DNA of 64,000 bases from Streptomyces sp. Ag109_O5-10 (GCF_900105755.1 NZ_FNTQ01000001.1:6634001-6698000); one strand, 5' to 3'; shown: positions 16,769-25,609, numbered from the stretch's first letter. Translations and numbers: made by a program. The notes: generated from the letters alone by a model not told the origin.

Positions 16769-17878
16769 ATGGCTGGACCGGCGGTCGACTACGCGGCGGT
16801 GTTCCAGGCCCTTCCCGGGGCGGTGGCGCTGGTGACGCCGCAGTTGATCTACGCCGACGCCAACGCGGAGTTCGAGCGCCTGCGGGGCCTGCCCCGTGAG
16901 CAGCTGATCGGACGCTTCCTGCCCGAGGACAGCATCGACAACGAGTCCGCCGAGCCTCTCCTGCTCAGGGTGCTGGCGTCCCTGCGGCGGGCGGCGGACA
17001 CCGGCGAGCGCAGTGTCGTGGCGCTGCAGCGCTTGGACCGGGAGGACCCCGACCAGCCCGGGGTGTGGCACGAGCGGTACTTCAACGTGACCAACATTCC
17101 CGTGTTCGGGGACGACGGTCAGGTCACGCTGCTGCTGCACCGGCTGGAGGACGTCACCGAACTGATCCGGGCCCGTGAGGTCGCGCTGACCCTGCAGGAG
17201 GCGATGCTGCCCGCCCCGCGCCGGATCGGCCGGCACCCGGCGGCCGTCCGCTACCGGCCCGCCGCGGAGGCCCTCAACGTGGCCGGCGACTGGTACGACC
17301 TGATCGACCTGCCGGGCGACCGCATCGCCGTGGCCGTCGGCGACGTCGTCGGCCACGGTCTGCCCGCGGCCTGCGTCATGGGGCAACTGCGCAGCGCCCT
17401 CACCGCCGCCTCCCTCGTCCCCGAGGGTCCCGCCCGCGCCCTGGAGGTCCTCGGGCAGTACGCCCGCACCGTCGACGGCGCCGAGAACACCACCGTGGCG
17501 ACGGCATTCGTCGACTGGGAGAACGACACCATCACCTACAGCAGCGCCGGCCACCCCCCACCGGCGGTTCTCCGGCCGGACGGGATCGTCGAGTTCCTGG
17601 ACCAGGCCACCGACCCGCCCCTGGCCGCCCGCCCCCAGCACGGCCCCCGGACCCAGGCCGTCGCGCCCTTCCGCGAGGACTCCGTCCTCGTGCTCTACAC
17701 CGACGGCCTGATCGAACGCCGCGGCGAGGACATCGACAAGGGCCTCGCCCGGCTCTCCGACTCCCTGGTCCGCCACCGCACCGCCCGGTGCGAGGCCCTC
17801 GCCGACGCCGTGCTCGCCGACCTGCTCCCGACCGGTGACGCCACCGACGACACCGCCCTGGTCATCATGCGCCTGTGA
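16769..17878 (+). CDS. PAS-domain SpoIIE-type serine/threonine phosphatase
   Basis: A 369-residue PP2C-like phosphatase of the RsbU/SpoIIE group. An N-terminal PAS domain (about 8-130) is followed by the phosphatase domain (about 165-365). Metal-binding Asp residues are in VAGDWYDLIDL, VAVGDVVGHGLPAA and the C-terminal GDATDDTALVIMRL; ITYSSAGHPPPAVL and LYTDGLIERR are also typical. Such enzymes dephosphorylate anti-sigma-factor antagonists in partner-switching stress circuits. It is soluble; the PAS domain probably senses a ligand or redox cue. No anti-sigma or antagonist gene is adjacent. A strong bidirectional terminator follows. Confidence 0.93.
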   Translation: MAGPAVDYAAVFQALPGAVALVTPQLIYADANAEFERLRGLPREQLIGRFLPEDSIDNESAEPLLLRVLASLRRAADTGERSVVALQRLDREDPDQPGVWHERYFNVTNIPVFGDDGQVTLLLHRLEDVTELIRAREVALTLQEAMLPAPRRIGRHPAAVRYRPAAEALNVAGDWYDLIDLPGDRIAVAVGDVVGHGLPAACVMGQLRSALTAASLVPEGPARALEVLGQYARTVDGAENTTVATAFVDWENDTITYSSAGHPPPAVLRPDGIVEFLDQATDPPLAARPQHGPRTQAVAPFREDSVLVLYTDGLIERRGEDIDKGLARLSDSLVRHRTARCEALADAVLADLLPTGDATDDTALVIMRL

Positions 17879-17939
17879 ACCCGGCCCGGCCCCAGCAGGC
17901 CCCGCGCCGCACCGGCTGCCGCCGCGACGGCACGGAAAA

Positions 17940-17967
17940 GGGGCCCACCGGTCACCCGGTGGGCCCC
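17940..17967. terminator. Bidirectional terminator, 12-bp perfect stem
   Basis: GGGGCCCACCGG pairs perfectly with CCGGTGGGCCCC around a TCAC loop. AAAA precedes and TCTTCC follows, so it can act on the phosphatase transcript from the left and on the small minus-strand gene ending at 17984. Confidence 0.85.
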
Positions 17968-17983
17968 TCTTCCTCTCCTGCCG

Positions 17984-18136
17984 TCAGGCTGCCACCTCGG
18001 CCGGCTCCGGCTTGCGGTGCCGGCCGCTGGGGGCCGTCTCGCTGTCCTGGGCCGAGACGTGGCCACGGTGTTTGCCGTGGCCGTCCGTCTCCTGGGCCTC
18101 GGCGGACAGGTGCTGGGACGTGCTGGCGTCGCTCAT
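17984..18136 (-). CDS. Small hydrophilic protein, 50 residues
   Basis: An open frame of 50 residues opens MSDASTSQHLSAEAQETDG and ends with GRHRKPEPAEVAA. It is rich in Ser, Thr, Glu, His and Lys, has no hydrophobic segment or cysteine, and looks disordered. Support for it being a gene is its position: its stop lies 17 bases from a perfect bidirectional terminator, and a promoter-like TAGACT lies about 45 bases upstream. The ribosome site is weak. The function is unknown; Streptomyces genomes carry several such small charged proteins, but I cannot name a family. Confidence 0.6.
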   Translation of the reverse strand: MSDASTSQHLSAEAQETDGHGKHRGHVSAQDSETAPSGRHRKPEPAEVAA

Positions 18137-18232
18137 CGGAAGAATTCACCCCGTCAACATGATCTTTCTTACAGCGCGGCGAGTCTAACCGGCCCACCAC
18201 GGGGCGAATCCAGGCGACCACGCCGACCGCTA

Positions 18233-19447
18233 CTAGTTCGTTACAAGCCGTGCGAGCGGGGCCTGTTGGAGGGGTACCGGCCGGGCCACGACAGGCCCCG
18301 GAGGGTCCGGTTCCGCCGGCTCCCCGGGCGTACCCGACGCCCCGGCAGCCGTGCCGTCCCGAACCGGATCCCCCGGGCCCGCGTCCCCCGGCCCCCCGTA
18401 CTCCCCCGTCTCCCCCCAGGGCACCGCCACCGCCGCCACGCCGCACGGGACCTCCCCCGTGGCGTACGGCAGCCGCAGCACCCCGTCCTGCGTCCACATC
18501 CCGGCGCCCGTCAACCACCCCTCGGGCGCCGGGAGATGGCACATCCTGCGGGCTCTGGGCCGCCAGGCCCCCACCCAGCTGCCGAGCGGACCGTCGATCC
18601 GCAGCGCCACCCCGCAGCTCTCCGGCACCAGCACCTGCCCCGGCTGGGCGGCGAACGGCGTGACCACGCAGTCCGGGCACTCCGGCACCCGCAGGCTCTC
18701 CGGGAAGCGCACCGGCAGCGTGGAGCCGAGGACACCCCAGCCCAACCGTTCCTGCCCGGGACTGGGCGCGTCCGACCCGACCAGGACCAGCCCGCTGTCC
18801 GGGTCGGCGAGCAGCAGCCGGTCGTCGCTGTCCGGCGCGATCTGCAGCAACGGCGACACCTCGCCGGCGCGCTCCAGATCGACCACGACCGTCTTGGTCC
18901 GCCCGCCCAGCTCCCGGTCCAGGGCCAGCATCCGCCCGGACCGGTCCAGCCAGACCCCGCCCGCACACCGCCCCGGCACCACCGCGACCCGCTCCGGCCC
19001 GAAGGCCCCGCCCGCCACCAGCCAGACGGCGGAGGAACGCGGCCCCACGGCGAGCGCGTACGCGCGCACGCCCCCCGGCGCCGGCGGCAGCAGCCGCAGC
19101 ACGGCCCCCTCGTCCGGGCACTCCACCGCGCCCAGCGGCAGCTCACCCGTGCCGGGACCGGTCGGATAGAGGAGCGCGAAGTGGTGCCGCCCGTCCACCA
19201 GCCGGCGGATGAGCACCCGCCCGTCACCCATCGGCTGCACCTCCGTGCCCGGCTCCTCCGGCTGGTTGCCGGGCAGCGGCACGGCGTACGGCTCGGGGCC
19301 GTCCAGCGTCCACCGCTCCGGGAAGCAGGAACCATCCTGCTGAGCCAGCCGGGCCGCGTACGCCCCGTCCACCGTGATGGTGCAGCCCGCCCCCGGCGCG
19401 CTGTCTTCCTCGTCCGCAGCCGAGGGTTCGATCGCACAGGCCGTCAT
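18233..19447 (-). CDS. Protein of unknown function, beta-propeller-like
   Basis: A 404-residue soluble protein. Repeated blocks end in short strand pairs such as GRVLIRRLVDGRHHFALLY, AVWLVAGGAFGPERVAVV, GGVWLDRSGRMLALDREL and DRLLLADPDSGLVLVGSD, which suggests a WD40- or YVTN-like propeller. There is no signal peptide and no catalytic motif. A Pro/Gly-rich disordered tail of about 45 residues precedes the end. The start ATG has GGAGGTGA 8 bases upstream; 24 further upstream codons are open but lack a ribosome site. The gene stands alone and is divergent from the nif3-like operon. Confidence 0.75.
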   Translation of the reverse strand: MTACAIEPSAADEEDSAPGAGCTITVDGAYAARLAQQDGSCFPERWTLDGPEPYAVPLPGNQPEEPGTEVQPMGDGRVLIRRLVDGRHHFALLYPTGPGTGELPLGAVECPDEGAVLRLLPPAPGGVRAYALAVGPRSSAVWLVAGGAFGPERVAVVPGRCAGGVWLDRSGRMLALDRELGGRTKTVVVDLERAGEVSPLLQIAPDSDDRLLLADPDSGLVLVGSDAPSPGQERLGWGVLGSTLPVRFPESLRVPECPDCVVTPFAAQPGQVLVPESCGVALRIDGPLGSWVGAWRPRARRMCHLPAPEGWLTGAGMWTQDGVLRLPYATGEVPCGVAAVAVPWGETGEYGGPGDAGPGDPVRDGTAAGASGTPGEPAEPDPPGPVVARPVPLQQAPLARLVTN

Positions 19448-19633
19448 CGTTCGGTCACCTCCGGCCACGAAGCTAGTTTTCGCACGCACAGGCGGCACAC
19501 CGGCTACCGACGGCTTCACACATACGGGTGCACACTCGACGATTCGCCTGAGGAAACGGGGGCGGGTGTGCTGCGGGTTGCCTCGGCGGGCGAGCAGGTA
19601 CGGCCCCGCGGAACAGGCAGGTAGCCTTTCCCC

Positions 19634-20473
19634 GTGCCCCGTCTGTCAGAAGTCATCGCCGCGCTGGAGAACCTGTGGCCCGCCGAGCGGGCCGAGTCCT
19701 GGGACGCGGTCGGTACGGTCGTGGGCGACCCCGGCCAGGAGGTCACGCGGGTCCTGTTCGCCGTCGACCCGGTCCAGGACGTCGTCGACGAGGCGGTGAA
19801 GCGCGGCGCCGACCTGCTGGTCACCCACCACCCCCTCTACCTGCGCGGTACGACGACGGTCGCGGCCTCCCACTTCAAGGGCCGGGTCGTGCACACCCTG
19901 ATCAAGAACGACATCGCGCTGCACGTCGCCCACACCAACGCCGACACCGCCGACCCGGGCGTCTCCGACGCCCTCGCGGGCGCCCTGGACCTGCGCGTCG
20001 TACGCCCCCTGGTCCCGGACCCCGCCGATCCGGAGGGCCGCCGGGGCCTCGGCCGCGTCTGCGAGCTGGACCACCCGGTGACCGTCCGCGAGCTCGCCGA
20101 CCGGGCCGCCGCCCGGCTCCCCGCCACCGCGCAGGGCATCCGCGTCGCCGGCGACCCCGAGGCCCTCGTCCGCACGGTCGCCGTCAGCGGCGGCTCCGGC
20201 GACAGCCTCTTCGACGTGGTGCGCGCCGCCGGCGTGGACGCCTTCCTCACCGCCGACCTGCGCCACCACCCGGCGTCGGAGGCGGTGGCACACAGCCCCC
20301 TCGCGCTGCTCGACGCGGCGCACTGGGCCACCGAATGGCCCTGGTGCGAGCTGGCCGCCACCCAGCTCGACGAGATCTCCGACCGTCACGGCTGGGACCT
20401 CCGCGTGCACGTCTCCAAGACGGTCACCGACCCCTGGACCAGCCACTCACCCTCCCTTGGAGCCCCCAACTGA
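19634..20473 (+). CDS. Nif3-like dinuclear metal center protein
   Basis: A 279-residue member of the NIF3/YbgI family, hexameric rings with a two-metal site, proposed but not proven to act in GTP cyclohydrolase-like or tRNA-related chemistry. Metal ligands are visible in LLVTHHPLYLRG (His pair), HVAHTNADTA and the C-terminal LLDAAHWATEWPWCE. A GTG start with TAGCCT 7 bases upstream suggests leaderless translation. It is the first gene of the Nif3 / zinc-ribbon / RNase H-phosphatase operon, an order also known in mycobacteria (the Rv2230c-Rv2228c region). It overlaps the next gene as CTGA. Confidence 0.93.
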   Translation: MPRLSEVIAALENLWPAERAESWDAVGTVVGDPGQEVTRVLFAVDPVQDVVDEAVKRGADLLVTHHPLYLRGTTTVAASHFKGRVVHTLIKNDIALHVAHTNADTADPGVSDALAGALDLRVVRPLVPDPADPEGRRGLGRVCELDHPVTVRELADRAAARLPATAQGIRVAGDPEALVRTVAVSGGSGDSLFDVVRAAGVDAFLTADLRHHPASEAVAHSPLALLDAAHWATEWPWCELAATQLDEISDRHGWDLRVHVSKTVTDPWTSHSPSLGAPN

Positions 20474-21213
20474 ACGCAGCGCCCGCCGACCAGATCCGAC
20501 TCCTCGACGTCCAGGGCCTGGACGTACGCCTCCAGCAGCTGGCGCACAAGCGGAAGTCGCTGCCCGAGCACGCCGAGATCGAGTCGCTGACCAAAGACCT
20601 GACCCAGCTGCGCGACCTGCTCGTGGCCGCGCAGACCGAGGAGAGCGACACCGCCCGCGAGCAGACCAAGGCCGAGCAGGACGTGGACCAGGTGCGCCAG
20701 CGCGCCGCCCGCGACCAGCAGCGCCTCGACTCCGGCGCGGTCACCTCCCCGAAGGACCTGGAGAACCTCCAGAGGGAGATCGTCTCCCTCGCCAAGCGCC
20801 AGGGCGATCTGGAGGACGTCGTCCTGGAGGTCATGGAGCGCCGCGAGTCCGCGCAGGAGCGGGTCGCCGAGCTGACCGAGCGGGTCGGCGCCGTCCAGGG
20901 CCGGATCGACGAGGCGACCGCCCGGCGCAACGCCGCGTCCGGGGACATCGACGCCGAGGTGGCCACGGTCACCAAGGAGCGCGAGGTCATCGCCGGCTCC
21001 GTCCCCGCGGACCTCCTCAAGCTCTACGACAAGCTGCGCGAGCAGCAGGGCGGCATCGGCGCGGCCAAGCTGTACGCCCGGACCTGCCAGGGCTGCCGCC
21101 AGGAGCTCGCCATCACCGAGCTGGCCGAGGTCCGCAAGGCCGCGCCGGACACCGTGGTGCGCTGCGAGAACTGCCGCCGCATCCTGGTGCGCACGTCCGA
21201 GTCCGGTCTGTAG
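20470..21213 (+). CDS. Coiled-coil zinc-ribbon protein (DUF164/CT398-like), CTG start
   Basis: A 247-residue protein with a long antiparallel coiled coil (about 20-175) and a C-terminal zinc ribbon with CQGCRQE and CENCRR (two CxxC pairs). Relatives have been proposed as nucleic-acid-binding or chaperone-like proteins; the function is open. No ATG, GTG or TTG fits the start. The frame opens at CTG inside CTGA, overlapping the nif3-like stop codon, with GGAG 7 bases upstream. The family normally begins close to this NAAPADQIRLLDVQ segment, so the CTG start is likely real. It is co-transcribed with its neighbours. Confidence 0.85.
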   Translation: MNAAPADQIRLLDVQGLDVRLQQLAHKRKSLPEHAEIESLTKDLTQLRDLLVAAQTEESDTAREQTKAEQDVDQVRQRAARDQQRLDSGAVTSPKDLENLQREIVSLAKRQGDLEDVVLEVMERRESAQERVAELTERVGAVQGRIDEATARRNAASGDIDAEVATVTKEREVIAGSVPADLLKLYDKLREQQGGIGAAKLYARTCQGCRQELAITELAEVRKAAPDTVVRCENCRRILVRTSESGL

Positions 21214-21232
21214 GAACACCTGAGGGGCGTAC

Positions 21233-22558
21233 GTGGCAAGGGAGTTCATCGTCGAGGCGGACGGCGGCTCCCGGGGCAACCCGGGGCCGGCCGGCTACGG
21301 CGCGGTGGTCGTCGACGCGGCGACCGGCGAGACGCTGGCGGAGGTGGCCGAATACCTCGGCGTCGTCACCAACAACGTCGCCGAGTACCGCGGCCTGCTG
21401 GCGGGCCTGCGTGCGGCCCGGGACCTCGACCCCACCGCGACCGTCCACGTCCGCATGGACTCCAAGCTGGTCGTCGAGCAGATGTCCGGCCGCTGGAAGA
21501 TCAAGCACCCCGACATCAAACCCCTGGCGGCGGAGGCGTCCCGGGTGTTCCCGGCGGGCCAGGTCACGTACGAGTGGATCCCGCGCGAGCAGAACAAACA
21601 CGCCGACCGCCTGGCGAACGAGGCGATGGACGCGGGCAGGCGGGGCGAGCAGTGGTCGCCCGCGGCGTCCACGGCGGAGCTTGACGTCCGGTCCGCGGCG
21701 AGTGCGGCGCCCCGAAAGGGGTTCGGGGCTGAGCGGCCGGGCGGGACCGGGGATGCGGTGGCGGGCGCCGCGAAGGCACCTGCGGCACCGGCAGCGCCCC
21801 GTAAGGGGCGCGGGGAACCGCGCGACCAGCCCCCGCCGGCCGGCACTGTGACGACGGCCGACAAGACCACCGCCGACACCCGCGCCGCGAGCCACGTGGC
21901 GAGCCCCGGCTGGAGCTCCGCCCCCGACCTCGGCGCCCCCGCCACCTTCGTCCTGCTCCGCCACGGCGAGACCCCCCTCACCCCCCAGAAGCGCTTCTCC
22001 GGCAGCGGCGGCACCGACCCGGAACTCTCCCCCGTCGGCTTGGACCAGGCCCGCCGCGCCGCCGACGCCCTGGCCCGCCGCGGCACGATCGAGGCGATCG
22101 TCGCCTCCCCCCTCACCCGCACCCGGCAGACCGCCGCGGCCGTCGCCGAACGCCTCGGCCTCGACGTCACGATCGAGGAGGGGATCAGGGAGACGGACTT
22201 CGGCGCCTGGGAGGGCCTGACCTTCGGCGAGGTCCGCGAGCGCCACCCCGACGACCTGACCGCCTGGCTGGCCGACCCGTCGGCCCACCCCACCGGCGGC
22301 GGGGAGAGCTTCGCCGAGACGGCGGCACGCATCGCGGCCACCCGCGACAAGCTGATCGCGGCCTACGCGGGCCGCACGGTCCTGCTCGTCACGCACGTCA
22401 CGCCGATCAAGACGTTCGTGCAACTCGCCCTCGGCGCCCCGCTGAAGTCCCTGTTCCGCATGGAACTGTCGGCGGCCTCGCTGTCGGCGGTGGCGTACTA
22501 CGCGGACGGCAACCCGAGCGTACGGCTCTTCAACGACACGTCCCACCTGCGTCCCTGA
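21233..22558 (+). CDS. Bifunctional RNase HI / histidine phosphatase
   Basis: A 441-residue fusion. Residues 1-133 are RNase HI, with catalytic acids in EADGGSRGNPG, NNVAEYRGLLAG, RMDSKLV and KHADRLANEA; it cleaves RNA in RNA/DNA hybrids. Residues ~240-441 are an acid phosphatase / CobC-like domain, with VLLRHGETPLT, IVASPLTRTRQTA, ETDFGAWEGL and VTHVTPIK. The mycobacterial counterpart (Rv2228c) has both RNase H and alpha-ribazole phosphatase activity. The ~100-residue linker is unusually long, and its DNA contains two copies of a hairpin repeat otherwise found between genes. GTG start after TGAGGGG. Confidence 0.93.
   Translation: MAREFIVEADGGSRGNPGPAGYGAVVVDAATGETLAEVAEYLGVVTNNVAEYRGLLAGLRAARDLDPTATVHVRMDSKLVVEQMSGRWKIKHPDIKPLAAEASRVFPAGQVTYEWIPREQNKHADRLANEAMDAGRRGEQWSPAASTAELDVRSAASAAPRKGFGAERPGGTGDAVAGAAKAPAAPAAPRKGRGEPRDQPPPAGTVTTADKTTADTRAASHVASPGWSSAPDLGAPATFVLLRHGETPLTPQKRFSGSGGTDPELSPVGLDQARRAADALARRGTIEAIVASPLTRTRQTAAAVAERLGLDVTIEEGIRETDFGAWEGLTFGEVRERHPDDLTAWLADPSAHPTGGGESFAETAARIAATRDKLIAAYAGRTVLLVTHVTPIKTFVQLALGAPLKSLFRMELSAASLSAVAYYADGNPSVRLFNDTSHLRP
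21707..21834 (+). repeat. Two hairpin repeat copies inside the RNase H linker
   Basis: GGCGCCCCGAAAGGGG (21707) and GCGCCCCGTAAGGGGCGCGG (21794), the latter continued by GGAACCGCGCGACCAGCC, match the core of the intergenic repeats at 4285-4945 and 60438. They encode the Pro/Arg-rich interdomain linker, so the element has been captured in frame. Confidence 0.7.
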
Positions 22559-22559
22559 A

Positions 22560-22605
22560 CCAGGACCCGGATCAGGCCCTGTGCCAGGACCCGGATCAGG
22601 CCCTG
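22560..22605. repeat. Tandem 24-bp duplication between RNase H and aldolase genes
   Basis: CCAGGACCCGGATCAGGCCC is present at 22560 and again at 22584, each continuing for two more identical bases. The second copy contains the stop codon of the minus-strand aldolase gene, so the copies form the shared 3' end of two convergent genes. Confidence 0.75.
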
Positions 22606-23216
22606 AGCCCCGCCGCGGCCCGGGCCAGCCCCCGGACCCGGTCCCAGTCCCCGGCGGCGACCGCGTCCGCCGGGACCATCCAGGTGCCGCCGACGCAGCC
22701 GACGTTGGGCAGGGCGAGGTACTCCCGCGCGTTGTCCGGGCCGATGCCTCCCGTCGGGCAGAAACGGGCCCGCGGCAGCGGACCGGCGAGCGACCTGAGG
22801 TAGGCCGTGCCGCCCGCGGCCTGCGCCGGGAAGAACTTCATCTCCCGCACCCCGCGTTCGAGCAGCGCCACCACCTCCGAGGCGGTCGACACCCCCGGCA
22901 GGTACGGCACCCCGGACGCGGCCATCGCCGCCAGCAGCCCGTCCGTCCAGCCGGGACTGACCAGGAACCGCGCCCCGGCGGCCACGCACTCCGTCACCTG
23001 TTCCGGAGTCAGCACGGTCCCCGCGCCGACCACCGCGTCCGGCACCGCGGCGGCCACGGCCCGGATCGCGTCGAGCGCGGCGGGCGTCCGCAGCGTCACC
23101 TCGATGACCGGCAGCCCGCCCTCCACCAGCGCCCGCGCCAGCGGTACGGCAGTGGCGGCGTCCTCGATCACGACGACGGGCACGACGGGCGCGAGATCCA
23201 GCACGGAGGTGGGCAT
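22596..23216 (-). CDS. eda: 2-keto-3-deoxy-6-phosphogluconate / 4-hydroxy-2-oxoglutarate aldolase
   Basis: A 206-residue class I aldolase that splits KDPG into pyruvate and glyceraldehyde 3-phosphate (Entner-Doudoroff), or hydroxyoxoglutarate into pyruvate and glyoxylate. The base-position Glu is in VIEVTLRTP, GAGTVLTPEQV binds substrate, and the Schiff-base Lys is in REMKFFPAQAAGG. The start MPTSVLDLAP is chosen because the family begins here and AGGA lies 9 bases upstream; upstream ATGs would add 3 or 19 unrelated residues. It sits alone, without a dehydratase (edd) next to it. Confidence 0.9.
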   Translation of the reverse strand: MPTSVLDLAPVVPVVVIEDAATAVPLARALVEGGLPVIEVTLRTPAALDAIRAVAAAVPDAVVGAGTVLTPEQVTECVAAGARFLVSPGWTDGLLAAMAASGVPYLPGVSTASEVVALLERGVREMKFFPAQAAGGTAYLRSLAGPLPRARFCPTGGIGPDNAREYLALPNVGCVGGTWMVPADAVAAGDWDRVRGLARAAAGLRA

Positions 23217-23290
23217 GACGAACATCCTGCCCATGCGATGCAGAGCACGCAAAGGGCATTGCGCATGCTGCAACAGTGCTTACGGGTGAC

Positions 23291-24073
23291 TCAGTGCACC
23301 TCGGTCACCAGCACGTCCAGCGCCCACGCCTGCCCGGCCTTCGCGGGCGCCTCCGCCTCGACCTCGTACCCCAGCTCCCGCAACGCCTCCACCAGCTCGG
23401 CCGGACCGGCCGGCGCGATTCCGGCGGCCAGCAGGCTCCGTACCATCCGCCCCTTCGTCGCCTTGTTGAAGTGGCTGACCACCTTCCGCGTCGGCGCGTG
23501 CAGCACCCGCACGGTCGCCGTCCGCCCGGCCACCTCGCCCTTCGGCTTCCACGCGGCCGCGTACGCCGCCGACCGCAGGTCCAGCACCAGCCCCGTCCCG
23601 GCCGCCTCCGGCAGTGCCTCGGCCATCGGCCCCCGCCAGTGCGTGCCCAGCGCACCGAGCGCCGGCAGCCTCACCCCCATCGAGCAGCGGTACGACGGGA
23701 TCCGGTCCGTCACCCGGACCGCGCCCCACAGCCCCGAGAAGACCAGCAGCGACCGCGCGGCCCGCCGCTTCGCCGCCGCGTCCAGGGAGGCCAGGCCCAG
23801 GGCGTCGTACAGCACCCCGGTGTAGACCTCCCCGGCCGGCCGGGTGGCCGCCGTCCGCAGCGCCGCGTTCTTCGCGACCTCGCCGCGCAGTCCCTCGCTC
23901 AGGCCGAGCACCTCACGGGCCTTGTCCTCGTCCCCGGCGCACAGGTCGACCAGCTCGCCGAGCACCGCCTCGCGCGCCGCCGCGAGCCCCGGCAGGGACA
24001 GCGACTCCGGCTTCAGCGGGGCACCACGCCCCGAGGACGCCTTGCCCTCCGAGGGCGGCAGCAGGACCAGCAC
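23291..24073 (-). CDS. yaaA: Peroxide stress protein YaaA (DUF328)
   Basis: A 260-residue member of the YaaA/DUF328 family. In E. coli YaaA limits intracellular free iron during peroxide stress and binds DNA through a cantaloupe-fold helix-hairpin-helix motif. The family opening LVLLPPSEGKA is intact. Other conserved blocks are YTGVLYDALGL, LLVFSGLWG and LRSAAYAAAW, and KVVSHFNKATKGRMVRSL lies near the C-terminus. Length is normal. It is monocistronic and transcribed away from the RNB ribonuclease gene. Confidence 0.92.
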   Translation of the reverse strand: MLVLLPPSEGKASSGRGAPLKPESLSLPGLAAAREAVLGELVDLCAGDEDKAREVLGLSEGLRGEVAKNAALRTAATRPAGEVYTGVLYDALGLASLDAAAKRRAARSLLVFSGLWGAVRVTDRIPSYRCSMGVRLPALGALGTHWRGPMAEALPEAAGTGLVLDLRSAAYAAAWKPKGEVAGRTATVRVLHAPTRKVVSHFNKATKGRMVRSLLAAGIAPAGPAELVEALRELGYEVEAEAPAKAGQAWALDVLVTEVH

Positions 24074-24172
24074 GGGTACTCCTCTTCACCAACGACGTTC
24101 ACCGGCGTTCATCATCAACGCTTCGCGCCAGCGTAAAGCGCCGGAGCGGTGCGATGTGACTACGCTCGTCCT

Positions 24173-25609
24173 ATGCCCAGCCGCCACATCCGTGTCAAGG
24201 GTGCCCCCGAGGCGCCCCTCCGGGCCGCGCTGGCCGCGCTCCGGGCCGAGCTCGGCGTCCCCGAGACCTTCCGGTCCGAGGTCCTCGCGGAGGCCGAGAG
24301 CGCCGCCAGGTTTCCGGCCGTACCCGGCCACGACGCGACCGACCTCCCCTTCTTCACGGTCGACCCGCCCACCGCGAACGACCTCGACCAGGCCATGCAC
24401 CTGTCCCGGCACGACGGCGGCTACCGCGTCCGGTACGCCATCGCGGACGTCGCCGCCTTCGTCGTACCGGGCGGTGACCTGGACTCCGAGGCGCACCACC
24501 GCGTCAACACCCTCTACTTCCCGGACGAGAAGGTCCCCCTGCACCCCGCCGTCCTCAGCGAGGGCGCGGCCAGCCTGCTGCCCGGCCAGACCTGCCCGGC
24601 CGTGCTCTGGACCATCGACCTGGACGGGGAGGGCCGGACCGTGACCGCCGACGTCCGCCGGGCCCTCGTCCGCAGCCGGGCCAAGCTCGACTACGCGGGC
24701 GTGCAGAAACGGATCGACGAGGGGACCGCCGAGGAGCCCGTCGCCCTGCTCAGGGAGATCGGCGAGGCCCGCGAACGGCTGGAGGTGGCGCGCGGCGGCA
24801 TCTCCCTCAACGTGCCGGAACAGGAGATCGTCGAGTACGACCACACCTACGAGCTGACCTACCGCGCCCCGCTGCCCGCCGACGCCTGGAACGCCCAGAT
24901 CTCCCTGCTCACCGGCATGACCGCGGCCGACCTGATGCTCGGCTACGGCACCGGCGTCCTGCGCACTCTCCCGACCGCCCCCGACGGCGCGGTGGCCCGC
25001 CTGCGCCGCACCGCGCACGCGCTGCGCATCGAGTGGCCGCACCACGTCTCGTACGCCGAGCTGATCCGCTCCCTGAACCCGCGCCGCCCCCGCCACGCGG
25101 CCTTCCTCCAGGAGTGCACGACTCTGCTGCGCGGCGCCGGTTACACCGTCTTCCGGGACGGCGTCCGCCCCGCGAACACCACCCACGCGGCCGTCGCCGC
25201 CCCCTACGCCCACTGCACCGCGCCACTGCGCCGCCTGGCCGACCGCTACGCCTCGGAACTGTGCCTGGCGGCGGCCGCCGGCGAGGAACCGCCGGACTGG
25301 GTGCTGATGGCGCTGGACACGCTCCCCAAGCAGATGGCCGAAGGGGCGCGGCGCTCGGGCACGGTGGAGCGGGAGTGCGTCGACATAGTGGAGGCGGCCC
25401 TGCTCAAGGACCGGGTCGGGGAGGTCTTCGACGGGTGCGTGGTGGAGGTCGAGGCGCGCCGGCCGACGGTGGGGAAGGTGCTGTTGCAGCAGCCCGCCGT
25501 CATAGGCCGGATCGAGGCCGCCGCTCCTCTCCCGCTGGGCGAGCGGCTGCCGGTGCGGCTGATGGAGGCCGACCCGGGGACGACGAAGGTACGGTTCGCG
25601 CCCGCGTGA
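24173..25609 (+). CDS. RNB-domain ribonuclease (RNase II/R family)
   Basis: A 478-residue 3'-5' exoribonuclease-like protein. The RNB catalytic domain opens with FFTVDPPTANDLDQAMHLS (metal-binding Asp cluster), continues with YRVRYAIADVAAFV and NTLYFPDEKVPLHP, and has CTAPLRRLADRYAS near residue 345. Recognisable cold-shock and S1 RNA-binding domains are absent or strongly reduced; only a short beta-rich tail follows RNB. This matches the compact actinobacterial RNB proteins rather than full RNase R. There is no ribosome site; TACGCT about 7 bases before the ATG suggests leaderless expression. Confidence 0.92.
   Translation: MPSRHIRVKGAPEAPLRAALAALRAELGVPETFRSEVLAEAESAARFPAVPGHDATDLPFFTVDPPTANDLDQAMHLSRHDGGYRVRYAIADVAAFVVPGGDLDSEAHHRVNTLYFPDEKVPLHPAVLSEGAASLLPGQTCPAVLWTIDLDGEGRTVTADVRRALVRSRAKLDYAGVQKRIDEGTAEEPVALLREIGEARERLEVARGGISLNVPEQEIVEYDHTYELTYRAPLPADAWNAQISLLTGMTAADLMLGYGTGVLRTLPTAPDGAVARLRRTAHALRIEWPHHVSYAELIRSLNPRRPRHAAFLQECTTLLRGAGYTVFRDGVRPANTTHAAVAAPYAHCTAPLRRLADRYASELCLAAAAGEEPPDWVLMALDTLPKQMAEGARRSGTVERECVDIVEAALLKDRVGEVFDGCVVEVEARRPTVGKVLLQQPAVIGRIEAAAPLPLGERLPVRLMEADPGTTKVRFAPA

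Noticed and set aside
23225..23273. Earlier ATG starts for the KDPG aldolase
   Set aside because: They would add 3 or 19 residues not found in the family, and neither has a better ribosome site than the ATG at 23216.
24086..25213. A 375-residue minus-strand frame opposite the RNB ribonuclease
   Set aside because: The plus-strand RNB motifs are unmistakable; the opposite frame is low-complexity Gly/Val/Arg.
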